DNA from: JBBRSC01 sp038245795
GTDB taxonomy: Bacteria; Actinomycetota; Acidimicrobiia; Acidimicrobiales; Microtrichaceae
Assembly (NCBI GenBank): GCA_038245795.1
Contig: JBBRSC010000082.1
Location: 1-12,675 of the forward strand
Reading direction: 5' to 3'
Length of the DNA stretch: 12,675 bases
Position numbers and translations under genes: made by a program. The notes beneath the pieces were generated by a model. The model was not told where the DNA came from. It did no database searches and was given only the letters and a program-made list of their open reading frames with translations. Each line of letters starts with the position of its first letter. The first letter of the stretch is position 1. Below, piece after piece: positions 6,462-12,675 of the stretch.

Positions 6462-7835
6462 CTAGGGAACGTCTGCCCAGAGCGGCAGAACGAACCCGAC
6501 CATGGCTCCGCCGGTCGGGGCGTTGCTCGCCGAGACCTGTCCACCGTGGCGTTGGATCGTCTGTTCGACGATCGCGAGACCGAGTCCCGAACCGGGCTGC
6601 GTGCGCGCACCAGTCGCTCGGTAGAACCGTTGGAACACGTGCGGGAGATCTTCCTCGGCAAAGCCTCCGCCGCCGTCCAGCACCGTCAGTTGTCCCCGTT
6701 CGGTCACGATGTTCACGGGCGAACCGTCGGGCGAGTACTTGATGGCATTGTCGACGAGGTTGGAAATGACCCGTTCCAATTGCGCCGCAACGCCGCGGAC
6801 GTCGGTGCTGCCGCGATCCGTCACGACGACCGCGCGACCGCTTCGTCGAGTCGCCCGTTCAGCCACCGGCCGTGCCAGCTCCGCAAGGCGCACAGCGGCA
6901 AACGGTTCATCGACGAGCGAATGGTCGGTCGCCAACTCGACGAGCTCACTCAACAGGGTGGTCAGTTCCTCGGACTCGTATCGAATGTCCGCCAGTACTT
7001 CCGCCCGCTCGGTGAGCGGGAGGTCGGCCGCGCGCTGCAGGAGTTCCACGTTGGTGCGGAGCGAGGTGAGCGGCGTGCGCATCTCGTGGCTGGCGTCACT
7101 GATCAATCGCTGTTGCTGCTGACGCGACGCATCGAGCGCGTGCACCATCGAGTTGAAGCTGGTGGCGAGTGAGCCGACCTCGTCGTGGCCCGAGGCGATG
7201 ATCGGCGTGGACAGATCCCCCGTCTGAGCGATGTGTTGGGTCGCAGATCGAAGGCGGTCGATCGGCCGCACAATTCGCTTCGCCAGCAGCCACCCGAGCG
7301 CGGCGGCCGCCAGGATTCCCACTGCAGCGATGGCCAGGAGTCGAATGCCGAGGCCCGCGAACACCCGGTCGGTCTCGGTCAGGTCGCGTCCCACCTGCAA
7401 CGCGCCGCCGCTCGGCCGAGCGGTGGTGAGGACACGGAAGTCACCGGCATCACTCCGCTTGTCATCGACGTGACTGCTTCGCTGGCCCCGTGCGACGGCC
7501 AGGTCCTGGTCATCGACCTCCAGGGTTGATCCCCCATCACACGACGTGACTGTGCCATCGGTCGCAATGATCTGCACGATGTCGGTGTCATTCGTGGGTC
7601 CGATGAACCCGCAACTTGCAACTCCGGGGAGCGTCGGGCGGGGCTGGCGGCGACCGCCGCGCTGGTCGCCGTCGAGGCCGCGACCAATGATCTCTGCAGA
7701 ACGATTCTGTAGCGTCTCGTCGATGGCCGAGCGCACCTGCACCGACGTCGTCACGAACGCGCCGATGGCGCTCGCAGATGCAACGGCGGCTGCAATCACC
7801 GCCATACCGATCGAGATCTTCCAACGGAAACTCAT
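6462..7835 (-). CDS. Sensor histidine kinase, MprB-like
   Basis: A 457-residue membrane kinase. The first membrane helix is about residues 8-30, an extracytoplasmic sensor about 31-160 and the second helix about 162-184. A HAMP linker follows (R-I-V-R-P-I-D-R-L near 187-195). The phosphoacceptor is His250 in D-A-S-H-E-M-R-T-P-L. The ATPase domain shows the N box S-N-L-V-D-N-A-I-K-Y-S-P (358-369, Asn363), the G1 box D-G-G-G-G-F, the F box F-Q-R-F-Y-R and the G2 box G-S-G-L-G-L-A-I. The H-box region resembles mycobacterial MprB (LTSLRTNVELL). The sensor holds just two cysteines, Cys75 and Cys99, which could form a disulfide. Its ATG overlaps the response-regulator stop as ATGA (7832-7835), so the pair is translationally coupled. 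The signal is unknown; cell-envelope stress is the analogy from MprB. Confidence 0.95.
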   Translation of the reverse strand: MSFRWKISIGMAVIAAAVASASAIGAFVTTSVQVRSAIDETLQNRSAEIIGRGLDGDQRGGRRQPRPTLPGVASCGFIGPTNDTDIVQIIATDGTVTSCDGGSTLEVDDQDLAVARGQRSSHVDDKRSDAGDFRVLTTARPSGGALQVGRDLTETDRVFAGLGIRLLAIAAVGILAAAALGWLLAKRIVRPIDRLRSATQHIAQTGDLSTPIIASGHDEVGSLATSFNSMVHALDASRQQQQRLISDASHEMRTPLTSLRTNVELLQRAADLPLTERAEVLADIRYESEELTTLLSELVELATDHSLVDEPFAAVRLAELARPVAERATRRSGRAVVVTDRGSTDVRGVAAQLERVISNLVDNAIKYSPDGSPVNIVTERGQLTVLDGGGGFAEEDLPHVFQRFYRATGARTQPGSGLGLAIVEQTIQRHGGQVSASNAPTGGAMVGFVLPLWADVP

Positions 7836-8527
7836 TCCGGTCGCACCACATAGCCCACGCCGCGAACCGTGTGCACCAATCGAGAGCCACCGTCGAGTTC
7901 GGTCTTGCGTCGCAGGTAGCCGATATACACGTCCAGCGAGCGAGACCCGGTCTCGAAGTCGAAGCCCCAGATGCGGTCGTACAACACGTCACGCTCCAAC
8001 ACGATCCCAGCGTTGACCATCAATAACTCGAGGAGGTCGAACTCGGTTTTGGTGAGGTCCAGGTGTCGGCCGCCACGCGTGACCTGGCGACTCATTGGAT
8101 CCAGCTCGAGGTCGAGCACCCGAACAGTGGCATCCGAACCACTGACGCTGGTTCGTCGGAGGAGCGCTCGTACTCGGGCGAGGAGCTCGTCAAGCGCGAA
8201 TGGTTTGACGAGGTAGTCGGCGGCGGCGTCGTGAATGCCCGCCACACGGTCAGTTACCTCGTGTCGAGCGGTCAGCAACAGGATGGGCAACGTCGCGTGC
8301 TTGGCGCGCAACATCTTGGTGGCCGTGAGACCGTCGACGTTCGGCATCATGACGTCCATGATGACGAGGTCGGGGAGGTGGCTCGTGACCGACTCGAGCG
8401 CCTCACCGCCGTCTTTCGCAGACACGACGGTGTATCCCTCGAAATTCAGAACTCTCGTGACCGCGTCGCGGACACTCCGGTCGTCTTCGACAACGAGGAC
8501 CGAGGGCCCATCAGATTGAACTGCCAT
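7832..8527 (-). CDS. OmpR-family response regulator, MprA-like
   Basis: A 231-residue regulator. The receiver domain (about 9-123) has acidic Glu14/Asp15/Asp16, phosphoacceptor Asp58 in V-I-M-D-V-M-M-P, Thr86 in L-L-L-T-A and Lys108 in L-V-K-P-F. The winged-helix DNA-binding domain (about 135-230) has the family's D-L-T-K-T-E-F-D-L-L-E-L-L and SRSLDVYIGYLRRKTE, ending H-T-V-R-G-V-G-Y-V. I chose ATG 8527: the receiver begins just after it, whereas a start at 8629 would add 34 unrelated residues and run into the upstream gene. There is no ribosome site, but TAGTGT lies exactly seven bases upstream, so the message may be leaderless. It is the partner of the overlapping histidine kinase and lies 41 bp after the lipoprotein gene. 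Confidence 0.96.
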   Translation of the reverse strand: MAVQSDGPSVLVVEDDRSVRDAVTRVLNFEGYTVVSAKDGGEALESVTSHLPDLVIMDVMMPNVDGLTATKMLRAKHATLPILLLTARHEVTDRVAGIHDAAADYLVKPFALDELLARVRALLRRTSVSGSDATVRVLDLELDPMSRQVTRGGRHLDLTKTEFDLLELLMVNAGIVLERDVLYDRIWGFDFETGSRSLDVYIGYLRRKTELDGGSRLVHTVRGVGYVVRPE

Positions 8528-8540
8528 GTCGCCGACACTA
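8525..8540 (-). promoter_or_regulatory. Predicted leaderless promoter of the two-component operon
   Basis: On the minus strand TAGTGT (complement of 8535-8540) matches TANNNT, followed by seven bases and the ATG at 8527-8525. The gene lacks a Shine-Dalgarno sequence, which supports a message starting at the A of ATG. The -35 is weak, as often in regulated promoters. The spacing is the same as before the dimethylformamidase-like gene. Confidence 0.4.
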
Positions 8541-8568
8541 CGGCGGGCATGTGAAACGCACGTAAGAG

Positions 8569-9600
8569 TTACGCGCCCGCCAGGAACTTCCACGCTGGGG
8601 ACAATGTTGGGGGGCTGCCGGGGACGCACAGGTCCTGCCCGGTCGAGTTGTGCTTCGGGGTGGCATCGGTGAGACAGGCCGGGATCTGGTTGGTCGTGAG
8701 TTGCTGGGCACCGCTGTACGGGGGCAGTTGAGCGTCGACCGAGAATTGGGCCGGCGACATGCCGAGCGTGGTCCAGGCGGCGGATTGCGCTGCGTAGTTG
8801 TTCTCGCCGAGATGAGTCAGGCCGAACATCCTCGATGGAGCGGTGGCGAAGCCACCTTCAGCAATCCATGGGGCGACCGTGATGGTGGTTCCGTCGTTGT
8901 ACTCGTCGAACGGACCGGACAACATTGCCACCCGGTCGACATTTTTGAACTTCGACAGGTACAGCGCTTCGCCGGCACCGAGCGAGTGGCCGACCACAAC
9001 GACCTTGGACCAATCGAGCTCGCATGCGCCGTAGATGGTGTTGACGTTGTCGCAGGTTGCGCCGGTGCGCTGCTGGAACTGCTCCCAGCCCTCCGTCGGA
9101 TAGGAGGAGATGAGTACCTGGACCAGCTGGTAGAGCCGGTTGACGACAGAGTTCTTGAGATCGACCGAGACGGCCGGCGAATCGAAGGCTGCGCCTGAGG
9201 GGTCAGTGACCGACCCGCCGAACGTGACCTCTGACCGAAACTTCCGATGACACTCGGGGTCCGACACCGCATTCGATTGCGGACACGCAGAGCCGGTTCC
9301 CGTTGCACTTGCGTAGCGGAGTCCGATGACATGGAACCCTGCGGCGGTCAGCGTGGATTGGAGTTTTGTATACGCAAGCGGCTGGGCCCCGAAACCGTTG
9401 AACACGATGGCGAGTTTGTTCAACGCTGCGGACCCTGTGGGTCCTGACGCCATGTGGCCGGTCACCGAGTCGCACGCAATCCCCGACTGAGTGGCGCACG
9501 GGTTGATGAAATGGGTACCCGACGAGGGGGTGCCGAGTGGAGCGCAGCCCGCGACAACGAGCGCTCCGCTCAGCCACGCGGCAACAAGACCTCTACGCAT
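8569..9600 (-). CDS. Secreted lipoprotein with alpha/beta-hydrolase fold
   Basis: A 343-residue exported protein. The N-terminus has two arginines, a hydrophobic core and the lipobox V-A-G-C, giving lipidation at Cys19. The mature part has the strand L-A-I-V-F-N-G-F-G (63-71), an early loop like the oxyanion loop, and a nucleophile elbow V-V-V-G-H-S-L-G-A-G with Ser206. Asp232 (G-P-F-D-E-Y) and His263 or His317 are candidate acid and base; their assignment is tentative. Eight cysteines remain after Cys19 (35, 43, 106, 117, 183, 193, 309, 325), an even number that suits four disulfides outside the cytoplasm. The enzyme is probably an esterase or lipase-like hydrolase on the outer face of the membrane; substrate unknown. 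ATG 9600 has a strong site, AGGAGG, nine bases upstream. It sits between the acyltransferase gene and the two-component system on the same strand. Confidence 0.85.
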   Translation of the reverse strand: MRRGLVAAWLSGALVVAGCAPLGTPSSGTHFINPCATQSGIACDSVTGHMASGPTGSAALNKLAIVFNGFGAQPLAYTKLQSTLTAAGFHVIGLRYASATGTGSACPQSNAVSDPECHRKFRSEVTFGGSVTDPSGAAFDSPAVSVDLKNSVVNRLYQLVQVLISSYPTEGWEQFQQRTGATCDNVNTIYGACELDWSKVVVVGHSLGAGEALYLSKFKNVDRVAMLSGPFDEYNDGTTITVAPWIAEGGFATAPSRMFGLTHLGENNYAAQSAAWTTLGMSPAQFSVDAQLPPYSGAQQLTTNQIPACLTDATPKHNSTGQDLCVPGSPPTLSPAWKFLAGA

Positions 9601-9608
9601 TCGCCATC

Positions 9609-9629
9609 CCTCCTGAGAGAAGGACTGTA
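9609..9629 (-). promoter_or_regulatory. Ribosome site and candidate -10 of the lipoprotein gene
   Basis: Minus-strand AGGAGG (complement of 9609-9614) is the strongest Shine-Dalgarno sequence in the window. TACAGT (complement of 9624-9629) just upstream fits a -10 box and would give a leader of roughly 17 nt. A TTGCGT could serve as -35 at a 19-bp spacing. The ribosome site is firm; the promoter is tentative. Confidence 0.45.
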
Positions 9630-9675
9630 GTGGGTTGTGCCATCAGTCACGCAACATGGGGGCGATTGTTGTTCG

Positions 9676-10755
9676 CTACGCCGACACCGCTGGGCCTGGA
9701 GCGACGAGTTCTGCATCCTTCGTGAGGTCGATCACCTGCGGTCGAAGTGGCCAGAGTCGCATCTGACGATTCGCAGCAAAATCCTCGACCCATCCGACAC
9801 CAATGCTGAGCAGGAAGGTGAGGGCGAACACGATCGCGACCCGAGTGCTCATGGAGCTTCGGACGAGCGGGAAGCGGGTCGCGAGGGCCCCTGCCAGTCC
9901 GATGGCAGCGGCGTGCCAGAGATAGATGGTCATGGCTCGCTGTTGGATGAACTCAACCGTCCGATCCACCGGACGCAGCATGAGGGCCCGATGGACGAGC
10001 GGACCGGCCGCCAGCGCGGCGGCGACCCATGCCAGCCCGATGGTCGCGGTCAGCATGGGGATGGCGGTCACGGTGACGTGTGTACCGGTGGTGACCAGGG
10101 CATACCCGAGACCAATCGTGGCCGAACACACGGCGACCGATGCCAGCTTCGACGTCGACGGCAGGCGATGCCGATTGTCGTGGTAGAAGTACCCCAGCAC
10201 CCAAAATCCAAGATTCGCCGTGAGTGCCCCGATCGCCGGACTCTGGGCGAGTCCCGAGATCAGCACCGGGCCGAACAGCAGCAGGAGGGTGGCGCGCGGT
10301 GCCCGTTGTTGCAGTTTGCGGAGGGGAACGCCCACCAACATGAACACGATGTAGGCGTTGATGTACCAGAGGGCCATCCATGTCCAATAGAGCGGGTCGC
10401 CCGCTCTTCCGGCTCCAACTGCGGGAAGGATGGGTACGAGGAAGCCTGGGATTCCCCACCAAGGCACGCTCGCCCAGGCACCGGCCACGGTGATCGTGAC
10501 GGCGACCAAGGCTGCCCACACCCACACGGGAATGACGATCCGTTTGAGTCGTTGTGGGAGGACTTGGCGAGCAGGACGACGGTCGAGCGAAGCGGCGAAG
10601 AGCGCTCCGCCGACGAAGAACATGAGCGGCATTGCTGCGACCCAGCTCCACCGGGGCTCACCGGTGGTATGGAAGATGACGACACGAACGGTGGCGACGG
10701 CGCGAATCACATCGAGCGTCCGATCGCGCGTCGCTACTTTTACGGCATCGCCCAT
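9676..10755 (-). CDS. Acyltransferase-3 family membrane protein
   Basis: A 359-residue polytopic protein with roughly ten predicted membrane helices, the usual layout for the acyltransferase-3 (OafA-like) family. The N-terminal signature is present: R-D-R-T-L-D-V-I-R-A-V-A (10-21), then the key His29 in V-V-I-F-H-T-T-G, and M-P-L-M-F-F-V-G-G-A-L-F at 42-53. A later block I-Y-L-W-H-A (277-282) holds a second conserved-type His. Family members move acetyl or other acyl groups onto sugars, glycolipids or antibiotics at the membrane; the acceptor is unknown here. The short C-terminal tail (from about 330) is soluble and has no fused esterase domain. ATG 10755 has G-rich purine stretches just upstream (GAGGGGCGAGGG). 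It is the first of five genes on this strand and lies 75 bp before the lipoprotein hydrolase. Confidence 0.88.
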   Translation of the reverse strand: MGDAVKVATRDRTLDVIRAVATVRVVIFHTTGEPRWSWVAAMPLMFFVGGALFAASLDRRPARQVLPQRLKRIVIPVWVWAALVAVTITVAGAWASVPWWGIPGFLVPILPAVGAGRAGDPLYWTWMALWYINAYIVFMLVGVPLRKLQQRAPRATLLLLFGPVLISGLAQSPAIGALTANLGFWVLGYFYHDNRHRLPSTSKLASVAVCSATIGLGYALVTTGTHVTVTAIPMLTATIGLAWVAAALAAGPLVHRALMLRPVDRTVEFIQQRAMTIYLWHAAAIGLAGALATRFPLVRSSMSTRVAIVFALTFLLSIGVGWVEDFAANRQMRLWPLRPQVIDLTKDAELVAPGPAVSA

Positions 10756-10919
10756 GCCCTCGCCCCTCTCTGTTGGTTCGTACTCTCACCGAATTCGAAG
10801 TGTGACGCAAGGCACTACGTGGCTTAAATCATTGTGAAGCGAAGAAAACCCGGACACGCAAAGGAATCGCGGGCGAAAATGTATGGAAACGAGTCCTCGC
10901 AACGGGTCAGAGTGGCGAA
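10756..10919. other. Divergent intergenic region, no gene
   Basis: These 164 bases separate the leftward acyltransferase gene from the rightward methyltransferase gene, so promoters for both should lie here. It is noticeably richer in A and T around 10820-10890 than its surroundings. I could not find a convincing -35/-10 pair in either direction nor a clear inverted repeat. Confidence 0.5.
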
Positions 10920-11738
10920 ATGCAGAGCGACGACCGCCGGACCACATACACCCATGGCCACGAGGACGCCGTACTGGCATCCCACCGATGGCGAACGGTC
11001 GAGAACTCTGCGGGCCACGTGGTGCCGTTGTTGCAGCGCGGGATCTCGCTGTTGGATGTGGGGTGCGGCCCAGGCACGATCACGATCGACATGGCCGAGC
11101 GAGTGGCGCCAGGTCGGGTCGTCGGTTTCGACGCATCGCCAGACGTCCTCGCAGCAGCTATGGCCACAGCGCACGATGCCGGTCAGCATCGCATCGAATG
11201 GATCGAGGGCGATCTCTACGACCTCCCATTCGAGCGCGACGAGTTCGATGTTGTCCACGCCCACCAGGTCCTCCAGCACCTCGTCGACCCGGTGGCTGCG
11301 CTGCGCGAATTTGCCCGGGTGTGTCGGCCCGATGGAGTCGTTGCGGTGCGCGACGCGGACTATCGGGCGATGACGTGGTTTCCGGATGACCCGAGACTGA
11401 CCGGATGGCTCGAGGTGTACGAAGCCGTCGCCAGGTCGAACCGAGCGGAACCCGACGCCGGCCGCAGGCTGTCGTCATGGGCGATGGAGGCCGGGCTGAC
11501 TGATGTCAGATCGTCGGCAGCAGTGTGGTGCTTCTCGACCGCGACCGATCGGGAATGGTGGGGCAACACGTGGGCCGATCGAATGACCGGTTCCACCATT
11601 GGGCGCCAAGCGATCGCTCTCGATCTGGCGACCGAATCGGATCTCGAGGACATGGCCGAGGCGTGGCGGAATTGGGCAGAGACAGCGGGAGCATGGTTCG
11701 CGGTACTGCACGGGCAGATCCTTGCTCGACCTGGCTGA
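10920..11738 (+). CDS. Class I SAM-dependent methyltransferase (UbiE-like)
   Basis: A 272-residue soluble methyltransferase. Motif I, L-L-D-V-G-C-G-P-G (44-52), forms the SAM-binding loop. Acidic Asp71 at the end of the second strand (V-V-G-F-D) should bind the ribose, and G-D-L-Y-D-L-P-F (97-104) is the usual adenine-side block. D-V-V-H-A-H-Q-V-L-Q-H-L (110-121) is the motif IV region and R-P-D-G-V-V-A-V-R-D (136-145) the following strand. The C-terminal 120 residues, rich in Trp, probably form the substrate lid. The N-terminal TYTHGHEDAVLASHRWRT stretch resembles small-molecule methyltransferases. Substrate unknown. ATG 10920 has only a poor ribosome site. The gene converges on the lyase gene with 21 bp between the stops. 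Confidence 0.92.
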   Translation: MQSDDRRTTYTHGHEDAVLASHRWRTVENSAGHVVPLLQRGISLLDVGCGPGTITIDMAERVAPGRVVGFDASPDVLAAAMATAHDAGQHRIEWIEGDLYDLPFERDEFDVVHAHQVLQHLVDPVAALREFARVCRPDGVVAVRDADYRAMTWFPDDPRLTGWLEVYEAVARSNRAEPDAGRRLSSWAMEAGLTDVRSSAAVWCFSTATDREWWGNTWADRMTGSTIGRQAIALDLATESDLEDMAEAWRNWAETAGAWFAVLHGQILARPG

Positions 11739-11759
11739 CGTCGTGGTGAACGGGCACGC

Positions 11760-12674
11760 TCAGCGCGGAATGTCATCGACGGGTCGGGCGAGGATGTCGG
11801 GGTCGATCAGATGATCGAGTGTCGACAGCTTGGCCTCGTCGACTCCAACCGCCAGCAACGCTCCACGGGGGCTCAGCGATGCGTCGGACGCGAGGAGCGA
11901 GGCGGCCTTGGCGACGATGTCGTAGCCGAGCACCGGCACGATTGCGGTGAGAATGGCTGGCGATCGTTCGGCGTTGGCCCGGCATCGATCGGCGTCCACG
12001 ATGATTCCGTCGACGCACTTCTCGGCCAACGACGTCGCAGCGCGACTCATCATCTCCAGGCTGTCGAGAAGTTCGACGGCCATCACCCCCATGGTGGCCG
12101 TGAGTTCGAGTTGGCCGCATGCCGCGGCGAAGCCAATGGTCGCGTCGTTGCCGAACACGGCGAGGCACCCCTGGATGACGGCCTCGCAGATCACCGGATT
12201 CACCTTGCCCGGCATGATCGAACTCCCGGGTTGAACTGCGGGCAACACGATCTCTCCGAAGCCCGCAAAGGGACCCGACCCGAGGAGCCGAAGATCATTG
12301 GCGATCTTGAACAACGTCGTTGCCAGACCCCGACACGCCGACGACACCGCGACCAGGCGTGAGCGGTCGCTCTGCTCGGCGAGGGGATGCGATGACAGTT
12401 CGAGCGTTCGGCCCGTCAACTTGCGAAGCTCCGTGAGCACCAGTGCTGCCCAACCGTTGGGCCGATTCAGCCCGGTTCCGACGGCGGTGCCGCCAAGGGC
12501 GACCATCTGCAGTCCTGTTACTGCTGTGGCGACGAGCGAGGAGTTGTAGCGGATCTGCGTCGCCCAACCATCGAACTCGAGGCCCATGGTGACGGGGGCG
12601 GCATCCATGAGGTGGGTTCGACCTGCCTTGACGACGTCCGCGTGTCGCGACGCTTGGGTGTCCAGCGAGGTTGC
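11760..12674 (-). CDS. Class II fumarase/aspartase-superfamily lyase, 5' truncated
   Basis: The frame is open to the right edge; 304 C-terminal residues of about 460 are present. An ATG at 12608 is internal, because the preceding codons read V-K-A-G-R-T-H-L, the conserved GRTHL block. Further signatures are G-T-A-V-G-T-G-L-N and the superfamily signature G-S-S-I-M-P-G-K-V-N-P, which holds the catalytic serine loop, followed by V-I-C-E as in fumarases. Fumarase interconverts fumarate and malate; aspartase relatives release ammonia. GRTHLMDA and VNPVICE favour the fumarase side. Several usually fixed motifs have changed: GNFELNVM reads G-Q-L-E-L-T-A-T-M, S-G-P-R reads S-G-P-F, and the N-x-F-E-A stretch is not recognisable. 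It may be a paralogue with another substrate, so I leave the symbol blank. Confidence 0.85.
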   Translation of the reverse strand, partial: ATSLDTQASRHADVVKAGRTHLMDAAPVTMGLEFDGWATQIRYNSSLVATAVTGLQMVALGGTAVGTGLNRPNGWAALVLTELRKLTGRTLELSSHPLAEQSDRSRLVAVSSACRGLATTLFKIANDLRLLGSGPFAGFGEIVLPAVQPGSSIMPGKVNPVICEAVIQGCLAVFGNDATIGFAAACGQLELTATMGVMAVELLDSLEMMSRAATSLAEKCVDGIIVDADRCRANAERSPAILTAIVPVLGYDIVAKAASLLASDASLSPRGALLAVGVDEAKLSTLDHLIDPDILARPVDDIPR

Positions 12675-12675
12675 C

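Noticed and set aside
9637..10827. A 396-codon open frame on the plus strand opposite the acyltransferase gene
   Set aside because: The product is hydrophilic, His/Arg/Gly-rich and has no recognisable domain; the minus strand carries a full acyltransferase-3 protein with its signatures. It is a codon-bias shadow.

Overview
The window is high-GC, densely coded bacterial chromosome with an actinobacterial look: frequent GTG starts, leaderless-type promoters (TANNNT seven bases before a start codon), an F420/luciferase-type oxidoreductase, an MpaB/DUF2236 oxygenase, an MprAB-like two-component system and a dimethylformamidase-like hydrolase. The gene mix would suit Acidimicrobiia or a related lineage, but that placement is inference. 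I see no rRNA, tRNA, CRISPR array, insertion sequence or phage gene.

Left part (1-3274). A 5'-truncated luciferase-like oxidoreductase and an MpaB-family oxygenase run rightward. They converge on an HxlR-type regulator on the minus strand. The regulator carries six perfect or near-perfect 18-bp tandem repeats, in frame, directly before its C-terminal Cys-rich zinc-ribbon-like tail. It is divergent from a signal-less HtrA-type serine protease with a PDZ domain. A 25-bp inverted repeat in the shared intergenic region overlaps a good promoter for the protease and is the obvious operator. The result is a compact regulator/protease switch.

Middle (3275-6104). A 51-bp nested inverted repeat and a leaderless promoter precede a protein of the N,N-dimethylformamidase large-subunit-like family. 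One base after its stop starts a cytochrome P450 with all the usual motifs. This tight pair looks like one catabolic or tailoring unit; the substrate is unknown.

Right-centre (6138-10755). Five genes run leftward: an acyltransferase-3 membrane protein, a Cys-rich secreted alpha/beta-hydrolase lipoprotein, an OmpR-family response regulator, its histidine kinase (ATGA overlap) and a cold-shock protein. The set is envelope-facing and stress-related. Separate promoters are visible before the lipoprotein and the regulator, so it is a gene cluster and probably not a single transcript.

Right end (10756-12675). A class I methyltransferase runs rightward and converges on a 5'-truncated class II fumarase/aspartase-superfamily lyase. 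The lyase keeps its main signature but has changed several neighbouring conserved motifs.
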